NCBI GenBank assembly: GCA_004357015.1
Contig: SMXE01000240.1
Span: forward strand, 1-23,050
Direction: 5' to 3'
DNA length: 23,050 bases
Origin: Caldithrix sp.
GTDB taxonomy: Bacteria; Zhuqueibacterota; Zhuqueibacteria; Oceanimicrobiales; Oceanimicrobiaceae
Below, in pieces: positions 17,043 to 23,050 of this stretch. The position numbers and the translations under genes are program-made. Numbering within the stretch: the first letter of the stretch is position 1; each line of letters opens with the position of its first letter. Below the pieces are notes generated by a model, which had not been told where the DNA came from, did no database searches, and saw only the letters and a program-made list of their open reading frames with translations.

Positions 17043-18029
17043 TTACTCAGTATCGCCTTTCAAGTACTTTTCCATGTCCATGCCAAACTGAAGACCTTTT
17101 TCGTCGAGAATTTTAGTCAACTCCTGCAGCGACTTCCGGCCGAAATTGCGGAACTTCAGCATTTCCGGCTCATCGCGCTTGACAAGATCCCCGATCGTCT
17201 TGATGTTGGCCGCCATTAGACAATTGTAAGAACGAACAGACAATTCCAGTTCATCAACCGGCATCTTTAGCAACTTACGAACTTTCAAAACCTCTTCATC
17301 GACTTCTACCGGCTCTTCTTCTTCAGGCTCAATATCAAAATTGATAAATAGCTGAATATGGTCTTTCAAGATTTTTGCGGCATAGGTGAGCGCGTCATCA
17401 GGCGTCACGCTGCCATCTGTTTCAACCTCGAGAGTCAGTTTCTCATAGTCGGTCCGGTCTCCGAGACGTGTATTTTCAATATGGTAAGTAACTTTCCGGA
17501 TCGGGGTATAGATGGAATCGATGGGAATCGCACCGATGGGCTGGTCAGGCAGTTTATTCTGTTCGGCAGGCACGTAACCGTGACCACGGGATATCCTCAA
17601 CTCAAGATCGAATTTGGCATCCTTGTTCAGGGTCGCGATGTGTTTTTCCGGATTCAATATCTCAAACTCTGTGGTGCCGTTTTGGATATCGCCGGCCTTA
17701 AACTCTCCGGGACCTTTCAGGCTAACCACGACTTTCTCCGGACGTTTTGTCAACAGTTTTAAGCGCACTTCCTTCAAATTCAAAATCATGTCTGTGACGT
17801 CTTCAACAACGCCCGGAATGGTCGAGAACTCATGCAAAACATTATCAACACGGATCATTGAAATTGCGGCGCCAGGAAGCGATGAAAGCAGAATCCTCCT
17901 GAGAGAATTCCCGATGGTCACGCCAAATCCTCTTTCCAGCGGTTGCAAAGTAAATTTTCCGTGTGTATTTGAATAACTTGAGTCATCAATTTCAATGCTC
18001 TGTGGCATTTGAAGACTGGGCCAATTCAT
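17043..18029 (-). CDS. rpoA: DNA-directed RNA polymerase subunit alpha
   Basis: RpoA starts assembly of RNA polymerase and contacts promoter UP elements and activators. The ATG at 18029 gives 328 residues: an N-terminal dimerisation domain (GFGVTIGNSLRRILLSSLPGAA near residues 35-56, VVEDVTDMILNLKEVRLK), a linker with acidic EPEEEEPVEVDEEV, and the C-terminal domain with LELSVRSYNCLMAANIKTIGDL and FGRKSLQELTKIL. A longer in-frame reading upstream overlaps rpsD and lacks family similarity, so it was rejected; GGAGAG lies 8 bases before the chosen ATG. It sits 32 bases after rpsD and 11 before rplQ, the conserved alpha-operon order. Confidence 0.98.
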   Translation of the reverse strand: MNWPSLQMPQSIEIDDSSYSNTHGKFTLQPLERGFGVTIGNSLRRILLSSLPGAAISMIRVDNVLHEFSTIPGVVEDVTDMILNLKEVRLKLLTKRPEKVVVSLKGPGEFKAGDIQNGTTEFEILNPEKHIATLNKDAKFDLELRISRGHGYVPAEQNKLPDQPIGAIPIDSIYTPIRKVTYHIENTRLGDRTDYEKLTLEVETDGSVTPDDALTYAAKILKDHIQLFINFDIEPEEEEPVEVDEEVLKVRKLLKMPVDELELSVRSYNCLMAANIKTIGDLVKRDEPEMLKFRNFGRKSLQELTKILDEKGLQFGMDMEKYLKGDTE

Positions 18030-18061
18030 ATTCAATACTCTCCGTACTATACTAATTAAGA

Positions 18062-18691
18062 TTACTTGGAATACAATTCCACAATCAATGATTCGTTTAC
18101 TTCCAGCGGAATGTCCGCTCTGCTCGGGTTGCTCAACAAAGTGCCCTGCATGCCGGCTTTGTCTAAATCCAACCACGACAGTAACTTCCCCTCACGAATT
18201 TTTTTCATCGAATTATGAATGAGTTCAAGCTTCTTACTTTTGTCTTTCACGCGGACAACATCGCCGGGCATCAGGATGTAAGACGGAATGTTTACACGCT
18301 TGTCGTTCACCAGGAAATGGCGATGGCTCACCAGTTGTCTCGCAGTTCTACGCGATGGTGCAAAACCAAGTCGATATACAATGTTGTCTAAACGACGCTC
18401 TAGCAGTTGCAGCAAATTCTCGCTGGTGATCCCCTTTTGCCTTTCGGCCTTCTCAAAATAATTTCTGAACTGCGTTTCCAGAAGACCATACATTCTTCTA
18501 ACTTTTTGCTTTTCACGCAACTGAATTCCATACTCAGACTGCTTGAAACGCCTGCGTGTTCCGTGCTGACCCGGAGGATAGGACTTCTTCTCCAACGGGC
18601 ACTTTGGTGACGTACATTTGGAACCTTTGAGAAAAAGTTTCTGCTCCTCCCTCCTGCATAGCTTACAAACAGGGCCTATATATCTTGCCAT
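18062..18691 (-). CDS. rpsD: 30S ribosomal protein S4 (zinc-binding form)
   Basis: S4 nucleates 30S assembly by binding the 5' domain of 16S rRNA and in many bacteria represses the alpha operon. The ATG at 18691 gives 209 residues. Near the N-terminus four cysteines (C9, C12, C26, C31; PVCKLCRR and SKCTSPKC) form the zinc site of the Cys-plus type. The PPGQHG motif follows. The S4 RNA-binding domain carries LERRLDNIVYRLGFA and ARQLVSHRHFLVNDKRVNIPS. An upstream in-frame ATG overlapping rpsK was rejected because MARYIGP is the family start and AAGGAG/GGAGG lies just before it. rpsK ends 28 bases upstream. Confidence 0.98.
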   Translation of the reverse strand: MARYIGPVCKLCRREEQKLFLKGSKCTSPKCPLEKKSYPPGQHGTRRRFKQSEYGIQLREKQKVRRMYGLLETQFRNYFEKAERQKGITSENLLQLLERRLDNIVYRLGFAPSRRTARQLVSHRHFLVNDKRVNIPSYILMPGDVVRVKDKSKKLELIHNSMKKIREGKLLSWLDLDKAGMQGTLLSNPSRADIPLEVNESLIVELYSK

Positions 18692-18719
18692 TAACTCCTT
18701 TAACCTCCGATATTTAGAA

Positions 18720-19109
18720 TTAAACGCGCCTGCGCTTTGGTGGCCGACAGCCATTATGGGGAATCGGGGTCACGTCTTTAATCGCCGTAATCTCAAGACC
18801 AGCCGCTTGCAAAGACCTGACTGCCGACTCCCTTCCAGAGCCAGGACCCTTTATCAAAACCTCAACTCGCTTAAGACCGAGTTCCTTTGCCTCTTTCGCA
18901 GCGGATTCGGCAGAGAGTTGTGCCGCAAACGGGGTGCTCTTTCTGGAACCTTTGAAGCCAATCTTCCCTGCAGACGCCCAGGAAATAACATTGCCGTACT
19001 GATCCGTGAGAGTTACGATGGTGTTATTAAAAGTCGCTTTTATGTGGGCAACACCATTTGCCTCAACCCTCTCTTTTTTCTTGGATTTACTCTTTTTAGG
19101 AGATGCCAT
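18720..19109 (-). CDS. rpsK: 30S ribosomal protein S11
   Basis: S11 lies in the 30S platform near the mRNA exit. The 129-residue product has an N-terminal lysine-rich stretch ([12 protein letters not shown]), then [18 protein letters not shown], the [22 protein letters not shown] core, GPGSGRESA and the C-terminal [18 protein letters not shown]. Length is standard. It lies between rpsM (28 bases upstream) and rpsD (28 bases downstream). Confidence 0.99.
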   Translation of the reverse strand: MASPKKSKSKKKERVEANGVAHIKATFNNTIVTLTDQYGNVISWASAGKIGFKGSRKSTPFAAQLSAESAAKEAKELGLKRVEVLIKGPGSGRESAVRSLQAAGLEITAIKDVTPIPHNGCRPPKRRRV

Positions 19110-19137
19110 TCGTCTTCCCTTTGTTAATCAAACAATT

Positions 19138-19506
19138 TTACTTCTTCTTGCCGCCCACTGCCATACGTCTGCCGCGACGGGTGCGTGCGTTCGTGTGTGT
19201 CCGTTGTCCGTGCACGGGCAAGTTTCGGCGATGTCGCAACCCGCGATAGCAACCGATATCCATCAGGCGTTTAATGTTCATTGTGACCTCTGTTCGCAAC
19301 GCGCCCTCTACCTTAAAGGTTTCGGTAATCACCCCCCTGATCTTGGCAATCTCATCATTGGATAAATCATTCACACGCGTTTCGGCGCTGACCCCCGCCT
19401 CAGACAGAATCTTCCTAGCACTCGACGCCCCTATTCCAAAGATGTAAGTCAATCCGATCACAACTCGCTTATCCTTTGGTAAATCAACTCCAGCTATTCT
19501 GGCCAA
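19138..19506 (-). CDS. rpsM: 30S ribosomal protein S13
   Basis: S13 sits in the head of the 30S subunit and contacts the P-site tRNA and the 50S subunit. The 122-residue product begins [26 protein letters not shown] and ends in the basic [21 protein letters not shown] tail. The start codon is TTG at 19506: no ATG lies in frame upstream, the family N-terminus MARIAG begins exactly there, and a perfect GGAGG lies 6 bases before it. In other bacteria S4 controls the alpha operon around the rpsM start; the unusual codon lies at that point, but no pseudoknot was verified in the 36-base gap to rpmJ. Confidence 0.98.
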   Translation of the reverse strand: MARIAGVDLPKDKRVVIGLTYIFGIGASSARKILSEAGVSAETRVNDLSNDEIAKIRGVITETFKVEGALRTEVTMNIKRLMDIGCYRGLRHRRNLPVHGQRTHTNARTRRGRRMAVGGKKK

Positions 19507-19512
19507 AACAGT

Positions 19513-19517
19513 CCTCC
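19513..19517 (-). promoter_or_regulatory. Shine-Dalgarno supporting the TTG start of rpsM
   Basis: GGAGG on the minus strand, 6 bases before the TTG start codon. Its strength and spacing make the TTG start convincing. Confidence 0.8.
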
Positions 19518-19542
19518 AAGTATTCAGTGACTAAATAAAACC

Positions 19543-19656
19543 CTAACCCTGTCGCTGCTTGTGGCGCGGGTTCTTGCAAATAATCATGACCCGGCCTTTC
19601 CGGCGGATAATTTTACAGTTGTCACAAATCTTTTTTAACGAAGAACGAACTTTCAT
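19543..19656 (-). CDS. rpmJ: 50S ribosomal protein L36 (zinc-binding form)
   Basis: L36 is the smallest bacterial large-subunit protein. This 37-codon gene runs from ATG at 19656 to TAG at 19543. The peptide begins [20 protein letters not shown] and ends [11 protein letters not shown]. The zinc ligands C11, C14, C27 and H32 are all present, so it is the zinc-binding form and not the zinc-free paralogue. It sits 10 bases after infA and 36 before rpsM, the standard alpha-operon order. Confidence 0.98.
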   Translation of the reverse strand: MKVRSSLKKICDNCKIIRRKGRVMIICKNPRHKQRQG

Positions 19657-19666
19657 AACATTCGCC

Positions 19667-19885
19667 TCACTTGTAACGATAAATGATTCGGCCACGGCTT
19701 AAATCATAAGGTGACAATTCCAGAGTCACCTTATCGCCGGGAAGAATCTTAATAAAATGCATTCTCATCTTTCCGGAAATATGCGCCAGCACTTTGTGAC
19801 CATTTTCGAGTTCAACTCTGAAAGTTGCGTTCGGCAAAGTTTCAAAGATTGTGCCGTCCACTTTGATTGGGGCTTCTTTCGCCAT
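19667..19885 (-). CDS. infA: translation initiation factor IF-1
   Basis: IF-1 is a small OB-fold protein that occupies the ribosomal A site during initiation. The 72-residue product has the typical length and motifs: [58 protein letters not shown] and the C-terminal YRYK. It starts 4 bases after the map stop and ends 10 bases before rpmJ. Confidence 0.99.
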   Translation of the reverse strand: MAKEAPIKVDGTIFETLPNATFRVELENGHKVLAHISGKMRMHFIKILPGDKVTLELSPYDLSRGRIIYRYK

Positions 19886-19889
19886 ATTC

Positions 19890-20639
19890 TTAGTTCAACA
19901 CTGTTAAAATTTCCAGGCCATCGTTTGTAACAACGACCGTGTGTTCAAAGTGTGCCGACGGTAACCCGTCCTGAGTCATTACGGTCCAATTATCCGCCCT
20001 TGTTTTCACCTCGTGGGTGCCCATATTTACCATCGGTTCTATAGCAAGAACCATTCCCGCCTTCAATCTAGGGCCGGAATTAGGAGCGCCAAAATTTGGA
20101 ATTTGCGGATCCTCATGCAACTTCTGACCAATTCCGTGTCCTACAAGATCCCGCACTACGGAGAAATTAGCACTCTCAACTTTGGTCTGAATAGCGTGCG
20201 AAACATTTGATAACCGAACGCCGGCTTGAACCTTACTCAGACCATCGTACAACGACTCCTTGGTCACCTGCATCAATCGATATTTTTCTGGACTTATTTC
20301 TCCGACTGAAAAAGTCCGTGCGCTGTCACCAAAGAAACCCTCACATTCAACGCCTACATCAACGCTGACAATATCTCCCTGCCTCAAAATCCGGTTTCCC
20401 GGAATCCCGTGTACAACCTCATCTTCAACGGAAATACAAGAACTCGCCGGAAAACCATTGTATCCTTTAAAAGCCGGACGTGCACCTTGAGATAAAATGT
20501 ATTTGTCTATTCTGTCGTCAATCACCTGAGTAGAAACGCCTGGGCGGACCAATTCGGACGCAAGGTCCAAGGCTTCAACAACGATTCGGCAGCTATTGCG
20601 GATTAAGTCTATCTCGCGTTTGCTTCTAATATTGATCAA
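19890..20639 (-). CDS. map: methionine aminopeptidase, type I
   Basis: This enzyme removes the initiator methionine from new proteins. The 249-residue product has the pita-bread fold residues: H77 (VVHGIP), metal ligands D94 and D105 ([20 protein letters not shown]), H168 (GHGIGQ), E201 (IEPMV) and E232 (FEHTVVV). It is the short bacterial type without an N-terminal zinc extension. The start is TTG at 20639, one base after the secY stop, and [13 protein letters not shown] matches the family N-terminus. No clear ribosome site is seen, so coupling to secY is likely. adk, which often lies between secY and map, is absent. Confidence 0.97.
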   Translation of the reverse strand: MINIRSKREIDLIRNSCRIVVEALDLASELVRPGVSTQVIDDRIDKYILSQGARPAFKGYNGFPASSCISVEDEVVHGIPGNRILRQGDIVSVDVGVECEGFFGDSARTFSVGEISPEKYRLMQVTKESLYDGLSKVQAGVRLSNVSHAIQTKVESANFSVVRDLVGHGIGQKLHEDPQIPNFGAPNSGPRLKAGMVLAIEPMVNMGTHEVKTRADNWTVMTQDGLPSAHFEHTVVVTNDGLEILTVLN

Positions 20640-20640
20640 C

Positions 20641-21978
20641 TTAGAATCTTTTTCTACCTTTGATTTTTCCGCTGCCTTTCATAAACCCATCATAATGGCG
20701 CATCAGTAAATGCGATTCAAGTTGCTGCAACGTATCGAGCGAAACACCGACGATAATAAGCAAAGATGTGCCGCCATAGAAGGATGCAAAGTTGAATGAA
20801 ACGTTTACAAATCTGGTGATGATGTATGGCAAAATCGCCACAAAAGCCAAACAAAACGAACCCGGCAAAGTAATCCTGGTCAAAATATTGTCGATGAACT
20901 CGGCTGTCCTCTTGCCCGGTCGAACGCCGGGAATAAAACCGCCATACTTCTTCATATTGTCCGCCACATCCACAGGGTTGAAAGCGATCGCGGTGTAAAA
21001 GTATGTAAAAAATACAATGAGCGTACCGTAGATAGCCCAGTAGACAGCGGAATCAAAGGTGAAATAGCGCGCAAGCGAGTTCATGATTTCATTGTTAGGG
21101 AAAAATGACAGCGCCGTCTGTGGCACGAACATGATCGACTGCGCAAAAATGATCGGCATCACGCCCGCCGTATTCACGCGCAACGGGATGTGCGTGCTCT
21201 GCCCGCCATAGATCTTTCTACCAACAACGCGCTTTGCATACTGTACCGGAATTTTTCTGGTGCCCTGAGTCAACGCCACAACGCCGGCGATGGTCAGAAC
21301 CATTACGCCGAGGAGAAATACTTCCGTCAGGATCGCTCTGTTGCCGCCGGCGATCTGTTGATACTCGTCAAGCATGGCGTTGGGAAACGTGGCAATGATA
21401 CCAATGTAAATGATCAGAGAAATACCATTGCCGATGCCGCGCTCGGTGATCTGCTCACCCAACCACATGATCATAATCGTCCCGGCGCAAAGCGTGATCA
21501 TCGTCAAAAGGCGAAATCCAAAGCCCGGATCAGGTACAACCGCCGCCCCGACGTTGGTCCGGATACTTTCGAGAAAAATGCTGACACCATAGGCCTGCAT
21601 GGTCGCAATAGCGACGGTGCCGTAACGGGTGTATTGCGTAATCTTCTTGCGCCCCTCCTCACCTTCCTTCTGCAGCTTCTGAAAATAGGGCACCGCGGCA
21701 CCCAACAACTGGATAATGATGGACGCCGAAATATAGGGCATGATTCCGAGTGCAAAAACCGTGGCGCGGCTAAAAGCGCCGCCGGCAAACAAATCGTAAA
21801 GACCCAAGAGTCCGCCTCCCTGGCTGGCCTCGCTAAAAAAGGCCAACAACGCCTCACTGTTGATCCCAGGAATCGGAACGTGGCCACCGATACGATAAAC
21901 GATCAAAATAGCCAATGTAAAAATAATACGCTGCTTAAGTTCAGGAATCTTGAACAGACTTTGAAAACTCTGAATCAT
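20641..21978 (-). CDS. secY: preprotein translocase subunit SecY
   Basis: SecY forms the protein-conducting channel of the inner membrane with SecE and SecG. The 445-residue product shows the family start ([31 protein letters not shown]), the [13 protein letters not shown] segment, the [17 protein letters not shown] loop and [16 protein letters not shown]. Hydrophobic stretches fit ten membrane helices. The end is the basic GKIKGRKRF. Its ATG overlaps the rplO stop by four bases (ATGA), a coupled pair, and map follows after one base. Confidence 0.98.
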   Translation of the reverse strand: MIQSFQSLFKIPELKQRIIFTLAILIVYRIGGHVPIPGINSEALLAFFSEASQGGGLLGLYDLFAGGAFSRATVFALGIMPYISASIIIQLLGAAVPYFQKLQKEGEEGRKKITQYTRYGTVAIATMQAYGVSIFLESIRTNVGAAVVPDPGFGFRLLTMITLCAGTIMIMWLGEQITERGIGNGISLIIYIGIIATFPNAMLDEYQQIAGGNRAILTEVFLLGVMVLTIAGVVALTQGTRKIPVQYAKRVVGRKIYGGQSTHIPLRVNTAGVMPIIFAQSIMFVPQTALSFFPNNEIMNSLARYFTFDSAVYWAIYGTLIVFFTYFYTAIAFNPVDVADNMKKYGGFIPGVRPGKRTAEFIDNILTRITLPGSFCLAFVAILPYIITRFVNVSFNFASFYGGTSLLIIVGVSLDTLQQLESHLLMRHYDGFMKGSGKIKGRKRF

Positions 21979-22415
21979 AGCACCGTGACCTTCCCACCAG
22001 CTTTTTCGATCTTTTCTTTCGCGGAAGCACTAAAAGCATGGGCTGAAATCTCAACAGCTTTCTTCAACTCGCCATCGCCGAGTATTTTTACCGGCACGTT
22101 CTTTTTGCTAACAAACCCTTTTTCAAAAAGAACCTCTGGTGTCACGCCTTGCAATTCTTCTAATCTGTCCAAGTCTTTAATATTCAAAATCTGAAACTCT
22201 TTCTTGAAGATATTGGTAAAACCACGTTTCGGCAATCTTCGCTGCAGGGGCATTTGCCCGCCCTCGAACCACGCACGTTTCTTAGAACCGGCACGAGAAC
22301 GCTGCCCCTTATGCCCGCGACCCGCGGTTTTACCCGAGCCCGAGCCCGGGCCACGCCCGATCCTCTTGCGTCTCTTGACAGAGCCGGGAGCATATTTCAG
22401 GCTACCTAAATCCAT
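21975..22415 (-). CDS. rplO: 50S ribosomal protein L15
   Basis: L15 is an early-binding large-subunit protein. The 146-residue product has the glycine- and arginine-rich N-terminal extension ([21 protein letters not shown], then GQRSRAG), the [17 protein letters not shown] core near residues 50-66 and the C-terminal domain ending [10 protein letters not shown]. It overlaps the secY start by four bases and follows rpmD by 15 bases. Confidence 0.98.
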   Translation of the reverse strand: MDLGSLKYAPGSVKRRKRIGRGPGSGSGKTAGRGHKGQRSRAGSKKRAWFEGGQMPLQRRLPKRGFTNIFKKEFQILNIKDLDRLEELQGVTPEVLFEKGFVSKKNVPVKILGDGELKKAVEISAHAFSASAKEKIEKAGGKVTVL

Positions 22416-22430
22416 AACTTTATCCTCAAC

Positions 22431-22619
22431 CTACGCAGATTCGGTCACAACCAGGTGATTCACTTTGTTTATCATTCCTGTGATCTGAGGCGTCTCATTG
22501 TGCACGACAGAATGATTGATTCGCCTTAGGCCCAGTGCTTGCAGAGTCTTCTTCTGCTTCCCGATTCGTCCAATAGCACTCCGCACCTGGGTAATCTTGA
22601 TTTTCTTAACTTTGGCCAT
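22431..22619 (-). CDS. rpmD: 50S ribosomal protein L30
   Basis: L30 is a small two-layer ribosomal protein. The 62-residue product fits the family: [21 protein letters not shown], then [30 protein letters not shown]. It lies between rpsE (5 bases upstream) and rplO. Confidence 0.98.
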   Translation of the reverse strand: MAKVKKIKITQVRSAIGRIGKQKKTLQALGLRRINHSVVHNETPQITGMINKVNHLVVTESA

Positions 22620-22624
22620 TTTCG

Positions 22625-23050
22625 CTAAGCTGTAATTGTTTTATTAAAGACTTCAGAAACCGATAGTCCCCGGTTGCGGGCAACCACCGAGACTTCCATT
22701 AGTTTGGACAAGGCAACCATAGTAGCCTTCACTACATTGTGAGGATTCGCCGACCCCATTGATTTCGTTAAAATGTCCTGGATACCGGCCGCTTCAACAA
22801 TCGCGCGAACGGCGCCACCGGCAATCACGCCCGTACCAGGAGATGCAGGCTTCAAGAAAACCTTGCCCGCGCCAAACTTACCTTTTATAGCATGCGGAAT
22901 CGTTCCTTTGACAATTGGAACACGCATGAGATTCTTTTTAGCATTTTCAGAGCCCTTTGCGATGGCACTCACGACCTCGTTTGCTTTCCCCAAACCGGTG
23001 CCGACATAACCATTGCCATCACCAACCACTACGATGGCGTTAAAACTAAA
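22625..23050 (-). CDS. rpsE: 30S ribosomal protein S5, N-terminus cut off by the window
   Basis: S5 sits at the mRNA entry side of the 30S subunit and contributes to decoding accuracy. The visible 141 residues run in frame from the window edge ([17 protein letters not shown]) to the stop at 22625. They include [15 protein letters not shown], the [23 protein letters not shown] motif and [12 protein letters not shown]. The N-terminal part of the double-stranded-RNA-binding domain lies outside. The in-frame GTG at 23029 is an internal valine and not the start. Confidence 0.98.
   Translation of the reverse strand, partial: FSFNAIVVVGDGNGYVGTGLGKANEVVSAIAKGSENAKKNLMRVPIVKGTIPHAIKGKFGAGKVFLKPASPGTGVIAGGAVRAIVEAAGIQDILTKSMGSANPHNVVKATMVALSKLMEVSVVARNRGLSVSEVFNKTITA

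Noticed and set aside
21190..22194. Plus-strand open frame of 334 codons opposite secY and rplO
   Set aside because: It is antisense to two clear conserved genes and its translation has no recognisable domain; codon symmetry of the real genes explains it.

Overview
The window is a dense, entirely minus-strand block of bacterial chromosome. Transcription runs from high to low coordinates, and both ends cut through genes (rpsE at the right edge, pyrG at the left edge). Base composition is balanced, Shine-Dalgarno sites are present in front of several genes, and sigma70-like promoters can be read by eye. An outer-membrane beta-barrel of the FadL/PorV type, a lipoprotein and a secreted TPR protein show a diderm cell. 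The K/E-rich tail on ribosomal protein L17 and the general gene mix suggest an uncultured lineage of the FCB superphylum (for example Zixibacteria-, Calditrichota- or KSB1-like). This placement is inference from protein flavour; no rRNA or phylogenetic marker comparison could be run.

Right part (about 16.5-23.05 kb): the end of the spc operon and the alpha operon, in the order rpsE-rpmD-rplO-secY-map-infA-rpmJ-rpsM-rpsK-rpsD-rpoA-rplQ. It is tightly packed and ends in a plausible intrinsic terminator. The adenylate kinase gene that often sits between secY and map is absent. rpsM and map appear to start with TTG.

Middle part (about 9.6-16.4 kb): two histidine-utilisation genes (hutU, hutI), then a lipoprotein with DNRLRE-like features, an outer-membrane beta-barrel protein and, behind its own promoter, a signal-peptide TPR protein. 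hutH and the genes for the last hut steps are not here.

Left-middle part (about 4.1-9.6 kb): glyA, nrdR, tatC, dcd and three putative hydrolases (PHP phosphoesterase, metallo-beta-lactamase fold, HD domain), closely spaced and probably largely co-transcribed. An 18-bp imperfect hairpin sits between nrdR and tatC. The theme is one-carbon and deoxynucleotide metabolism plus nucleotide or phosphoester hydrolysis.

Left part (1-4.1 kb): rng (RNase G) behind a good promoter and a hairpin-bearing leader, then rplU and rpmA overlapping by 11 bases. A run of three hairpins follows, two of them convincing intrinsic terminators. Next come a near-consensus promoter, a short 47-codon open frame overlapping gatC by ATGA, then gatC and pyrG.

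Most of the window is ordinary housekeeping DNA. I see no mobile element, CRISPR array, tRNA, rRNA or defence system. The best candidates for something undescribed are the short frame or structured leader ahead of gatC, the hairpin-rich intergenic regions, and the lipoprotein / beta-barrel / TPR envelope module.
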